A stretch of 22,332 nucleotides of DNA from a virus, in the IMG/VR virus record IMGVR_UViG_3300035659_000108, positions 1 to 22,332 of that record; one strand, 5' to 3'. A model generated the notes under the pieces. That model saw only the letters and a list, made by a program, of their open reading frames with translations. It had not been told where the DNA came from and made no database searches. This document shows positions 6,064 to 10,793 of the stretch, one piece after another. Every line of letters starts with the position of its first letter. Positions within the stretch are counted from its first letter, which is position 1. Position numbers and translations under genes: made by a program.

Positions 6064-6259
6064 GCTCTGCGGCTGAGACGATCGAGAAGCAAGGGCTTCC
6101 TTCCTTAGGTGCAAAAACTGCGAATGCGAAACCCTCGGGTAGTCTCTCCGATAACCGCTGAATAAGGGCGCAGTCTTGCCGTTCCCAGGCTTTTGCGAGG
6201 TCTGTAAGGATCGCGGTTGCTTCTTTTTCATTGATGGCTTCAAACGATATTCTATCCAT
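5873..6259 (-). CDS. Unknown protein; possible frameshifted or overlapping gene
   Basis: The 128-residue frame starts at ATG 6259 with an AGAGGTAA site 7 nt upstream and lies directly behind a consensus promoter. Its first 70 residues look convincing (ILTDLAKAWERQDCALIQ and onward to FAVFAPKEG). The second half is less protein-like (EEAGRVGVQGDLDFRAEGLD), while the +1 frame over the same DNA reads as a better helical protein. Its stop does form the usual ATGA overlap with the next gene, which favours this frame being translated to the end. Either two genes overlap in different frames, or a +1 shift near 6064 joins them. I recognise no family. Confidence 0.6.
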   Translation of the reverse strand: MDRISFEAINEKEATAILTDLAKAWERQDCALIQRLSERLPEGFAFAVFAPKEGSPCFSIVSAAELDREIPTGYSYLPDHQLLVSSLPVEELVGDRTAIEEAGRVGVQGDLDFRAEGLDDKSNEGGPQ

Positions 6260-6271
6260 TTGATTACCTCT

Positions 6272-6300
6272 ATTATACTATACTTTTAATCAAATGTCAA
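6272..6300 (-). promoter_or_regulatory. Consensus sigma-70 promoter (TTGACA, 17 bp, TATAAT)
   Basis: On the minus strand TTGACA (6300-6295) is followed by exactly 17 bp and TATAAT (6277-6272), a full match to the housekeeping consensus. The start codon at 6259 is only 12 nt beyond the -10 box, so the leader must be very short. It should drive the 6259-to-5640 genes as a two-to-three-gene unit ending at the hairpin at 5572-5608. The bases GTATAG just before the -10 are shared with the promoter at 9191-9219. Confidence 0.88.
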
Positions 6301-6327
6301 TAGGTTACTTCCACGTTGATGACCATG

Positions 6328-6636
6328 TCAGTCAACTAGGAGGTATCCCGCCTCTAGTAGCGCGGTTTCGTGGGAGAGAGTACCACGACGTGAGCCGCCC
6401 ATCTCGATCATGCTCTTGGTATTGCCTGCGGAGTCACTGGCAAAGATGAATGTTTCATCTCCCACAGGGCCTTCTATGGCAGAGACGATCACGTAGTTAG
6501 TTGTTTTACAACGTAACCATCGTCGGAAGAACATTCGAGAAAGGGTTTTGTAGGAGGCAGCGGGTTGTAGATGATATAGAGACGCGTGCCCTTGCCATCC
6601 GTCGAGATGTTTCTGGACGCAGACGGCTGTCTTCAT
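6328..6636 (-). CDS. Unknown protein, 102 aa
   Basis: The gene starts at ATG 6636, overlapping the stop of the previous small gene as ATGA, and ends 28 nt before the promoter at 6300. The N-terminal half is basic and aromatic (YKTLSRMFFRRWLRCKTTNY). The C-terminal half contains a likely beta region (VIVSAIEGPVGDETFIFASD) and ends ALLEAGYLLVD. There is no membrane segment or recognised motif. It is the last gene of the long minus-strand run that begins at or before 9102; no terminator is visible after it, so read-through into the next unit is possible. Confidence 0.7.
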   Translation of the reverse strand: MKTAVCVQKHLDGWQGHASLYHLQPAASYKTLSRMFFRRWLRCKTTNYVIVSAIEGPVGDETFIFASDSAGNTKSMIEMGGSRRGTLSHETALLEAGYLLVD

Positions 6637-6803
6637 GCTTTAATCTCGAGACGAGTTGGATCTACGTTGGCGAACAACGTTATCTCGTGTTGATCGTTGT
6701 TATCTACTGTAACGTAGATTGATCTCCACCAGGTATCACTCTTGAGGTCATGGATCTCCTTGACCTCAATTTTTGTAACGTTGTGGATCATGTAAGTGGT
6801 CAT
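6633..6803 (-). CDS. Unknown small protein, 56 aa
   Basis: This short gene fills the gap between its neighbours. It starts at ATG 6803, overlapping the upstream stop as ATGA, and ends with TGA at 6635-6633, which overlaps the next start as ATGA. The product begins MTTYMIHNVTKIEVKEIHDL, continues DTWWRSIYVTVD and ends RLEIKA. The alternating hydrophobic pattern suggests a small beta-rich protein. Coupling at both ends is the main evidence that it is real, since it is too short for composition to decide. Function unknown. Confidence 0.78.
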   Translation of the reverse strand: MTTYMIHNVTKIEVKEIHDLKSDTWWRSIYVTVDNNDQHEITLFANVDPTRLEIKA

Positions 6804-7039
6804 GTGTTCTCCAGCTTCACTGTGAAGCGCCTAAAGGATATGTTGATGTCCCCAGAGTAGACGTTCTGTTCAAGGCGTCCCTCGAGCATGTAGGCTTGTT
6901 GCTTGTTCTTGTGTAGAAGCCAGGTCTTCTTGACGGTATCTACTCGATCGGGAACGATTCGTAGAGTGCGATGACGGGAGAGCTCCCGTAAGAGAGCTCT
7001 CCTCATCATCTGCTCGACTTTGGTCTCGTGTTCCTTCAT
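6800..7039 (-). CDS. Unknown basic protein, 79 aa
   Basis: I choose ATG 7039, which overlaps the stop of the PC4-like gene as ATGA; the same frame runs back further, but that part lies over other genes. The product begins MKEHETKVEQMMRRALLREL, is rich in arginine (SRHRTLRIVPDRVDTVKKTW), and ends in a beta-like stretch, YSGDINISFRRFTVKLENT. No known motif is visible. Following directly on a probable single-stranded DNA-binding protein, it might also act on nucleic acid, but this is only positional inference. Confidence 0.75.
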   Translation of the reverse strand: MKEHETKVEQMMRRALLRELSRHRTLRIVPDRVDTVKKTWLLHKNKQQAYMLEGRLEQNVYSGDINISFRRFTVKLENT

Positions 7040-7272
7040 CTTACATCGACGGTTTGTTCGAGAAGCCCAATGAGCTCCTTGACAAACGGTTTCGAGATGT
7101 GGATACCCTTCTTGGTAGGCATCAGATCGTCGCCGAGTTGAATCGGAACGAAGACGCGGACGTCTACGTAGATGGATCCGTCGTTGTGCTCCACTTCCGT
7201 GATGCGAAGTGTTGAAGCAAGGGAGAGTTTGATCTCTCCGACCAGCTTCTTGGTCTTGAAGTCCGGACTCAT
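7036..7272 (-). CDS. PC4/p15-like single-stranded DNA-binding protein
   Basis: The 78-residue protein matches the pattern of the transcriptional coactivator p15 (PC4) family. A strand, SIYVDVRVF (33-41), corresponds to the YVDIREY strand of PC4. A short loop leads to PTKKGIHIS (52-60), the counterpart of the conserved PGRKGISL turn, and the closing helix is FVKELIGLLEQ. PC4-like domains form dimers that bind single-stranded or melted DNA and occur in bacteria and phages. In a phage early block it may act in replication or as a transcription modulator. Start and stop both overlap neighbouring genes as ATGA. The family call rests on motif reading only; a profile search would settle it. Confidence 0.68.
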   Translation of the reverse strand: MSPDFKTKKLVGEIKLSLASTLRITEVEHNDGSIYVDVRVFVPIQLGDDLMPTKKGIHISKPFVKELIGLLEQTVDVR

Positions 7273-7631
7273 GTGTTGTCTCCTTTAGACTGTTTGGGGT
7301 CTCCGCTCGGGGTGGATTGCTCCTCACTCAGTAGACTTTGTAGAAATAGCACCTCCTTTTTGGCTAGATATCTACATGTTCGACACTGCGCCTTGCCTGT
7401 ATGTCTCTGGTGCTTCTCGTTGATGTGCGTGATCCATAGGTCGTAGGGCGTAGACAGACAGAAAGCACGCCCGACCTTTATTCGGACGGGGCACTTCTTA
7501 CAAAACGTGTTGGGAGAGTTGATCAAACACAAGGAGCAGTTCTTGGGACCCTGATCTTCACCTGTACCTGCGGCGATGTCTTCCCACTTCTTAATAGAGC
7601 CGAGAAGGGCGGCTTTGGTCTCCTCGTTCAT
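7269..7631 (-). CDS. Cysteine-rich probable zinc-binding protein
   Basis: This 120-residue protein has three CxxC knuckles: C32/C35 (NCSLC), C44/C47 (FCKKCPV) and C83/C86 (QCRTC), plus C58 and nearby histidines (H69, H74, H77). That is enough ligands for two metal sites. The central segment, CPVRIKVGRAFCLSTPYDLW, has the look of a small phage zinc-protein family with the pattern CPx(n)GxxCxxTPYxxW. The tail is polar and probably disordered (STPSGDPKQSKGDNT). It is coupled to both neighbours by ATGA overlaps. Such proteins often bind nucleic acid or host enzymes, but no function is established here. Confidence 0.75.
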   Translation of the reverse strand: MNEETKAALLGSIKKWEDIAAGTGEDQGPKNCSLCLINSPNTFCKKCPVRIKVGRAFCLSTPYDLWITHINEKHQRHTGKAQCRTCRYLAKKEVLFLQSLLSEEQSTPSGDPKQSKGDNT

Positions 7632-7834
7632 TTCTTGTCCTTAGCGGCGAGGAACTCGATAAAGAACTTTCGCGCCCCTCGATAATCGAGGTCCAACTGG
7701 TTGTTGTCGTGGATGAAGAGAAGATTATCGATAGACAGGTCTTCGACGAAGTCATTAACTAGGTCCTCGAGATAGTCTCGAGTATCCTTCCGCATACTTG
7801 TCACTTGATGGATTTTGATGTCTTCATAGTTCAT
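7628..7834 (-). CDS. Unknown acidic protein, 68 aa
   Basis: The gene runs from ATG 7834 (ATGA overlap with the upstream stop) to 7628 (overlap with the next start). The product is acidic and helical: TRDYLEDLVNDFVEDLSIDN, then LLFIHDNNQLDLDYRGARKF, ending FLAAKDKK. Small acidic phage proteins of this type are sometimes DNA mimics or inhibitors of host enzymes, but nothing specific supports that here. I do not recognise the family. Confidence 0.75.
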   Translation of the reverse strand: MNYEDIKIHQVTSMRKDTRDYLEDLVNDFVEDLSIDNLLFIHDNNQLDLDYRGARKFFIEFLAAKDKK

Positions 7835-8052
7835 GTTTTACCTCTTAGTTGGATGACTTTGAGTTTCTGTGCAAGGCGGTTGTAGATCTTGTCACAGGCT
7901 TCCTTGCACGTGATGGGCCCGATGTTACGCTCGGTTCCGTCAACGAATCTGATCTTGATGTACCAGCGGCGTTGAGCCGGGTTATACATTCGTGTAACCT
8001 CTCGAGCATATCGGATGTTACAGAGTCGATTGTGATCGTCGTAGATCCACAT
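7831..8052 (-). CDS. Unknown basic protein, 73 aa
   Basis: The start ATG 8052 shares a base with the upstream stop (TGATG). The product has an N-terminal beta-like half (MWIYDDHNRLCNIRYAREVT, then WYIKIRFVDGTERNIGPIT) and a C-terminal helix (CKEACDKIYNRLAQKLKVI). The strand-turn-strand layout around FVDGTERNI suggests a small single-domain protein, possibly nucleic-acid binding given its high basic content. No named family recognised. Confidence 0.75.
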   Translation of the reverse strand: MWIYDDHNRLCNIRYAREVTRMYNPAQRRWYIKIRFVDGTERNIGPITCKEACDKIYNRLAQKLKVIQLRGKT

Positions 8053-8249
8053 CAGAGCACGATTCTCGACTCGAAGGCCTTCGCGAGCGCCTTGATGTAC
8101 CGCTCTTTGTTAGTGTTGTGGTAGCTGAGACGGTAGAGGTCTTCTTTGATCTCGTGGAAGAGCTCTTCCCAACCATACTCGCCTTCGTGGAACTTGATAG
8201 CGAGTTCCTCAGCCCACTGCTCGGTCTTCCTCTTACGTGGTTTGGGCAC
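8052..8249 (-). CDS. Unknown charged helical protein, 65 aa, GTG start
   Basis: I place the start at GTG 8249, which has an AGGAGG site 4 nt upstream; the same frame runs back to 8438, but that stretch lies over another gene and reads poorly. The product begins MPKPRKRKTEQWAEELAIKF and continues as amphipathic helices (GWEELFHEIKEDLYRLS, then ERYIKALAKAFESRIVL). The start overlaps the end of the preceding gene by 17 nt. There is no known motif. Confidence 0.72.
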   Translation of the reverse strand: MPKPRKRKTEQWAEELAIKFHEGEYGWEELFHEIKEDLYRLSYHNTNKERYIKALAKAFESRIVL

Positions 8250-8475
8250 GTTTCCTCCTGTAGCGCTTCGGATGCGGTTTGACGGGCTGTCGCTGTGGCT
8301 TCGGCAGCCCAAGGCGCTCGCGTTGTTTCGCATTCGGCCTGTAGGTGGCTTCGTCTGCGATGAGACGAGAAGACTTCTCCGGGTTCGTCTGTAGCGCGAT
8401 TGGAGTATGCATCGGGCCGAACTCGCCTGATGCAACAAGCAACGCTAGTAGAGCTGGGTTAAGCCGTCTCGTCAT
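8233..8475 (-). CDS. Unknown protein with basic, proline-rich tail, 80 aa
   Basis: The start ATG 8475 overlaps the preceding stop as ATGA. The first 25 residues are hydrophobic (LNPALLALLVASGEFGPMHT), too short and broken for a confident transmembrane helix. The second half is strongly basic and proline-rich (KPQRQPVKPHPKRYRRKRAQ) and should be disordered or nucleic-acid binding. The AGGAGG site of the next gene lies inside its last codons. No family recognised. Confidence 0.65.
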   Translation of the reverse strand: MTRRLNPALLALLVASGEFGPMHTPIALQTNPEKSSRLIADEATYRPNAKQRERLGLPKPQRQPVKPHPKRYRRKRAQTT

Positions 8476-8654
8476 TTGTACACCTGCACCACGTACGCCG
8501 CTTTGCCTGTGGTCATCCGAACCGCATCAATGATGATGATAGAGAGACGAAGTAACTGATCGTGAGTCAGTGGCTTCTCGCTTTGTACCTCATAGGTGTA
8601 GAGCCCTTGTTTGGTGGACTGTACCGTTCCACCGCCGGTATCTTTGTTGAACAT
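8472..8654 (-). CDS. Unknown protein, 60 aa
   Basis: The product runs from a flexible N-terminus (MFNKDTGGGTVQSTKQG) into a beta-helix-beta layout: LYTYEVQ, then PLTHDQLLRLSIIIIDAVRM and AAYVVQVYK. It starts 9 nt after the upstream stop with only a weak Shine-Dalgarno site and ends in an ATGA overlap. It has the size of a small ferredoxin-like fold, but the sequence does not identify it. Confidence 0.72.
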   Translation of the reverse strand: MFNKDTGGGTVQSTKQGLYTYEVQSEKPLTHDQLLRLSIIIIDAVRMTTGKAAYVVQVYK

Positions 8655-8663
8655 ACTCGGTTG

Positions 8664-8894
8664 TTAGTCGGTCAGGACGAAGTCCTTATTGACGTTTTTC
8701 CCTTCCGCGTCTTCGCCGTAGACGTGGATCTTGTACGTTACTGTGGGTTGTTCGTCTTCCATGCCCACGATCTCGATGCGGAGTTGTCCGAAGAGGAACT
8801 CCCCATCTGTCTCGCGATCGAGGATCTTCTTGATCTTGGCGACATCTCCCTTGTCGATGTCGATCCACACTGACTGTTTGTGTCCGAGATACAT
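8664..8894 (-). CDS. Unknown protein, 76 aa
   Basis: I choose ATG 8894, one base after the stop of the preceding gene; the open frame extends to 9116, but that part is a serine- and arginine-rich shadow of the gene upstream. The product begins MYLGHKQSVWIDIDKGDVAK, has an IKKILDRETDGEFLFGQLRI core, and ends in beta-like VTYKIHVYGEDAEGKNVNKD. It looks like a small alpha/beta protein. No family recognised. Confidence 0.78.
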   Translation of the reverse strand: MYLGHKQSVWIDIDKGDVAKIKKILDRETDGEFLFGQLRIEIVGMEDEQPTVTYKIHVYGEDAEGKNVNKDFVLTD

Positions 8895-8895
8895 G

Positions 8896-9102
8896 TCAGA
8901 TCTCTTCGTCGAGACCGGCTTCCTTGGCCTTGGCGAGGATGAGCTGTCTGCGCAGGTAGTACTTCTTGTGCGCCAGCCGGCTCGTTTCCTTCGCGTTGAT
9001 GGACCGCTTGATGAAGAGCAACGTTGCTTCCTCACCGCCCAGGAGCTCGACGACCTCTTCGAGGGTCTCGGCGAGTTCCAGCTTTGATTGTGTGGTTGCC
9101 AC
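8896..9102 (-). CDS. Small protein of the AKxxG[IL] paralog family, GTG start
   Basis: The best start is GTG 9102, with GGAGGT 7 nt upstream, giving 68 residues. The in-frame ATG at 9180 is too close to the promoter at 9191-9219 to have a usable leader. The N-terminal half is acidic (LELAETLEEVVELLGGEEA). The C-terminal half is basic and ends KKYYLRRQLILAKAKEAGL followed by DEEI, matching the C-termini encoded at 5640, 10254 and 10576. Its mRNA leader of about 80 nt contains a stable UUCG hairpin. It heads the long run of coupled small genes down to 6328. Function unknown. Confidence 0.78.
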   Translation of the reverse strand: MATTQSKLELAETLEEVVELLGGEEATLLFIKRSINAKETSRLAHKKYYLRRQLILAKAKEAGLDEEI

Positions 9103-9124
9103 TCGGGCACCTCCATGTAAGATT

Positions 9125-9144
9125 TTAACGTCCGAAGACGTTAA
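9125..9144 (-). promoter_or_regulatory. Leader hairpin with C(UUCG)G tetraloop
   Basis: On the minus strand an 8-bp stem (TTAACGTC with GACGTTAA) closes the loop TTCG, giving the very stable cUUCGg tetraloop. It lies between the promoter at 9191-9219 and the GTG start at 9102, in the untranslated leader. It may protect the transcript or shape the ribosome site. A terminator is less likely because no U tract follows. Confidence 0.65.
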
Positions 9145-9190
9145 TTGCTCGGTCTGCTTCGTTCTCATAGTTGCTCTCATTTCTATCTAT

Positions 9191-9219
9191 ATTATACTAT
9201 ACAATGAAAACAAAAGCAA
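9191..9219 (-). promoter_or_regulatory. Sigma-70 promoter (TTGCTT, 17 bp, TATAAT)
   Basis: On the minus strand TTGCTT (9219-9214) and a perfect TATAAT (9196-9191) are 17 bp apart. The sequence GTATAGTATAATA around the -10 is identical to that at 6272-6300, and the -35 TTGCTT is identical to the one driving the virion genes at 11066. It should start the long operon 9102 to 6328. Confidence 0.8.
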
Positions 9220-9246
9220 CTGTTTGCTAACACGTAGTTTCTCGTC

Positions 9247-9570
9247 TTAAGTCGACTTGATGATCTGGACCTTTCGGACCTTTCCATCGTCGCACTTAAC
9301 GGTATAGCGGACTTGGGTCATAGTGTGTCCGTATTTCCATTCCGCCTTGATCAGTGTGCCGTAGTAGGAGCTGCGGCAGTAGTGTGACATGGGCTTGGCG
9401 AGAGCGAGGGGAACCTTACTCATAGCCTCTCGGAACGCTTGTAGCTGTCGTCCATTCGGGTTGACAGTACACAGAACCCGAGTGCCCAGTTTGGCTCCCC
9501 AGCCGCGCTTGGTAGTGCGCCAAGAAGCGTCTTGTGTGTAGATGTGTCCGTCCTTGTCGTTGTTGTACAC
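9247..9570 (-). CDS. Unknown protein, 107 aa, GTG start
   Basis: The start is GTG 9570 with an AAGGAG site 6 nt upstream. The product begins MYNNDKDGHIYTQDASWRTT, is rich in lysine, arginine and tyrosine, and ends KCDDGKVRKVQIIKST. Its middle (ALAKPMSHYCRSSYYGTLIK) has isolated cysteines but no metal-binding pattern. The alternating hydrophobic pattern (AEWKYGHTMTQVRYTVKC) suggests a beta-rich fold. A competing frame at 9416-9649 is a shadow. No family recognised. Confidence 0.75.
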   Translation of the reverse strand: MYNNDKDGHIYTQDASWRTTKRGWGAKLGTRVLCTVNPNGRQLQAFREAMSKVPLALAKPMSHYCRSSYYGTLIKAEWKYGHTMTQVRYTVKCDDGKVRKVQIIKST

Positions 9571-9579
9571 GTGTGCTCC

Positions 9580-9642
9580 TTATCGTAGAGTGATTGCGAA
9601 CCAGAACCATACGGTGTGCCAACAGAAGTTGATGTCGAACAT
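9580..9642 (-). CDS. Candidate 20-residue hydrophobic micropeptide
   Basis: Behind a strong AAAGGAGG site, ATG 9642 opens a 20-codon frame with a tryptophan- and phenylalanine-rich product (MFDINFCWHTVWFWFAITLR). Its TAA overlaps the AAGGAG site of the next gene, as expected for coupled translation. An ATG at 9649 sits too close to the Shine-Dalgarno site and opens only a shadow frame. The composition suggests a small membrane peptide. Such short frames also arise by chance, so this is tentative. Confidence 0.45.
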   Translation of the reverse strand: MFDINFCWHTVWFWFAITLR

Positions 9643-9688
9643 GCTTCATGCCTCCTTTCGGACCTTGTGCAGTGCGTAACGCACTACG

Positions 9689-9814
9689 TTAGATCTCCAT
9701 GATGGTGTAGACGCTGTTGTGTCCGTAGGTGTAGCCCTCGAGAAGCAGTTCTGCCACTCTGAGCGCCCCGCAACGATGCATGATGTTGCCGTAGGCATTG
9801 ATGATGTAGAACAT
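9689..9814 (-). CDS. Small protein, 41 aa, unknown function
   Basis: ATG 9814 is preceded by AAGGAGA at a normal distance and by the promoter at 9842-9870. The frame encodes 41 residues, beginning MFYIINAYGNIMHRCGALRV and continuing AELLLEGYTYGHNSVYTIM. The promoter, ribosome site and start form a well-ordered unit, so this is very likely a real small gene. A small perfect hairpin (AGTGCG, loop, CGCACT; 9671-9685) follows the stop. Confidence 0.72.
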   Translation of the reverse strand: MFYIINAYGNIMHRCGALRVAELLLEGYTYGHNSVYTIMEI

Positions 9815-9841
9815 GTTGTTGAGTCTCCTTATCTCAATTAT

Positions 9842-9870
9842 AGTATACGCTTATTTGAAACAAAAGTCAA
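9842..9870 (-). promoter_or_regulatory. Sigma-70 promoter (TTGACT, 17 bp, TATACT)
   Basis: On the minus strand TTGACT (9870-9865) and TATACT (9847-9842) are 17 bp apart, each one base from consensus. It lies 28 nt before the start of the 41-aa gene and should drive 9814 to 9247. A 19-codon micro-ORF overlaps it. Confidence 0.8.
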
Positions 9871-9910
9871 GGGTTTGTTGACACGTTGGTGGCGCTCTTG
9901 AATGTATCAT
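9851..9910 (-). CDS. Candidate 19-residue micro-ORF
   Basis: ATG 9910 has a strong TAGGAGG site 4 nt upstream and opens 19 codons (MIHSRAPPTCQQTLDFCFK) ending in TAA at 9851. It overlaps the promoter at 9842-9870. The strong ribosome site argues for translation, perhaps as a leader or relic of a larger gene; the peptide shows no motif. Low confidence. Confidence 0.3.
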   Translation of the reverse strand: MIHSRAPPTCQQTLDFCFK

Positions 9911-9961
9911 ATGTCCTCCTAACGCTTTAGTGCGTGTGTGGCCTCTTAGGCCTTAGATGAG

Positions 9962-10161
9962 CAGTTTGGATGATGACGACGCTAAATATAGGACAAAACG
10001 TACATGCTGTGAGTAGTAGCCCAAGGGTGGCACGAGAGAGATACATACTATTTAATATACATATATATAATATATCATATATGTATATATTGTATTACCC
10101 TAACGACCTTGCTGAGCTTAGACACGTTTGATGCCTATGAGTAGAATCATCATCCAAACTG
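9962..10161. repeat. Inverted-repeat, AT-rich intergenic element; candidate origin or structured RNA
   Basis: No gene is visible from 9911 to 10253. A perfect 15-bp inverted repeat (CAGTTTGGATGATGA at 9962-9976, complement at 10147-10161) encloses 170 nt. Inside are a possible second stem (AAACGT at 9996-10001 with ACGTTT at 10124-10129), a 12-bp AT hairpin at 10055-10088, and an imperfect direct repeat ATGC..TGAGTAG (10004-10016 and 10131-10144). Nested pairing around an AT-rich core fits a replication origin or a noncoding RNA; the sequence alone does not decide. Confidence 0.6.
10055..10088. repeat. AT-only hairpin, 12-bp stem
   Basis: Positions 10055-10066 pair perfectly with 10077-10088 around a 10-nt AT-rich loop. 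Except for one C-G pair the stem is all A and T, so it would melt easily as DNA. It forms the centre of the larger inverted-repeat element. Confidence 0.7.
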
Positions 10162-10167
10162 TCTAGT

Positions 10168-10242
10168 TATTCCCCTTTGGGTGGGGAAAGAAATCATTAA
10201 GAACAGTAGACCAGGGCGTCCGGGCCCTTAATAATGTTCTTC
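10168..10242. other. Two hairpins downstream of the 58-aa gene
   Basis: AAGAACA (10199-10205) pairs with TGTTCTT (10235-10241), enclosing a small AGGGC/GCCCT stem (10213-10228). Next to it TTCCCC and GGGGAA (about 10170-10188) form a 6-bp stem with a 7-nt loop. They follow the stop of the minus-strand gene at 10254, but no clear U tract follows either, so they may be a 3' stabiliser or weak terminator and not a classical intrinsic terminator. Confidence 0.5.
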
Positions 10243-10253
10243 CGCTATTAGGT

Positions 10254-10430
10254 TCAGACCGTGATGCCAGCAGCCTTAGCCTTAGCCAGGATCATCGCGT
10301 TCTTCTGGTTGTGGGCCTTGTGGTACTCCCGGTTCTTGAGGTAGGACTTGATCGCCGAGATGATCTGGTCGTCGGTCAGGACTTTCTTTGCGTCGGCCAG
10401 GGTCTTGATGGTTTCGATGTTGATAGACAT
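10254..10430 (-). CDS. Small protein of the AKxxG[IL] paralog family, 58 aa
   Basis: I choose ATG 10430, with AAAGGA 7 nt upstream; the frame extends to 10481, but without a ribosome site. The product runs from MSINIETIKTLADAKKVL through DDQIISAIKSYLKNREYHK to NAMILAKAKAAGITV. It shares LKNREYHKxxN and the KAKxxG ending with the 59-aa neighbour at 10576, so the two are tandem paralogs. Its codons are GC-rich, unlike the AT-rich neighbour. It is probably all-helical with a basic C-terminus. Function unknown. Confidence 0.8.
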   Translation of the reverse strand: MSINIETIKTLADAKKVLTDDQIISAIKSYLKNREYHKAHNQKNAMILAKAKAAGITV

Positions 10431-10487
10431 TCGAGATTCCTTTGCCCTGTAGGGCGTCAGTAGGGTTGAAGGGGTGGGCACCGTGCC

Positions 10488-10541
10488 CTAGGCTCGTAGA
10501 CGGGTAGACCGGAAGTCCGGGGGGCCTCTTATATATTTCAT
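10488..10541 (-). CDS. Candidate 17-residue leader peptide
   Basis: Between the two paralogs, ATG 10541 has a very strong GAGGAGGA site 6 nt upstream and opens 17 codons (MKYIRGPPDFRSTRLRA) before TAG at 10488. The body is GC-rich and can fold (CCGGACTTCCGG). It could be a leader peptide or a decayed gene. Nothing in the peptide identifies a function. Confidence 0.35.
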   Translation of the reverse strand: MKYIRGPPDFRSTRLRA

Positions 10542-10575
10542 AGTAGTCCTCCTCACATAGATCGTTAAGGGCCAG

Positions 10576-10755
10576 TTACAATCCTAACTCTTTCGCCTTC
10601 TTCAAGATAATCGTAATTCTCGCATTACGTTCTTTATGATATTCACGATTTTTGAGATGAGATATGAGAGATTTTTTCACTATCTCAAAACTCGTTAACT
10701 TAACTAACTCTTCAACGCTTTTCACTTTCTCAATTCTCTCAATTAAGTTTGACAT
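10576..10755 (-). CDS. Small protein of the AKxxG[IL] paralog family, 59 aa, AT-rich
   Basis: ATG 10755 has a TGGAGA site upstream. The product begins MSNLIERIEKVKSVEELVKL, contains ISHLKNREYHKERNARIT, and ends IILKKAKELGL. It aligns over its whole length with the 58-aa protein encoded at 10254, with LKNREYHK identical. Unlike that gene, its codons are strongly AT-rich (many TTT, AAA, ATT, TTA), so one copy probably came from a different source or has drifted. It is the first minus-strand gene after the divergent region and therefore probably expressed early. Function unknown. Confidence 0.8.
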   Translation of the reverse strand: MSNLIERIEKVKSVEELVKLTSFEIVKKSLISHLKNREYHKERNARITIILKKAKELGL

Positions 10756-10793
10756 TGTGTCTCCATTTCGTTTTTGGGTTTCGATGTAAATTG

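Noticed and set aside
9416-9649. 77-codon minus-strand frame starting at ATG 9649
   Set aside because: The start is too close to its GGAGG, the peptide is low-complexity in H, R, T and Q, and it overlaps a better gene at 9247-9570.
9911-10253. tRNA or tmRNA gene in the large intergenic region
   Set aside because: No acceptor stem, anticodon arm or T-loop consensus could be fitted on either strand.
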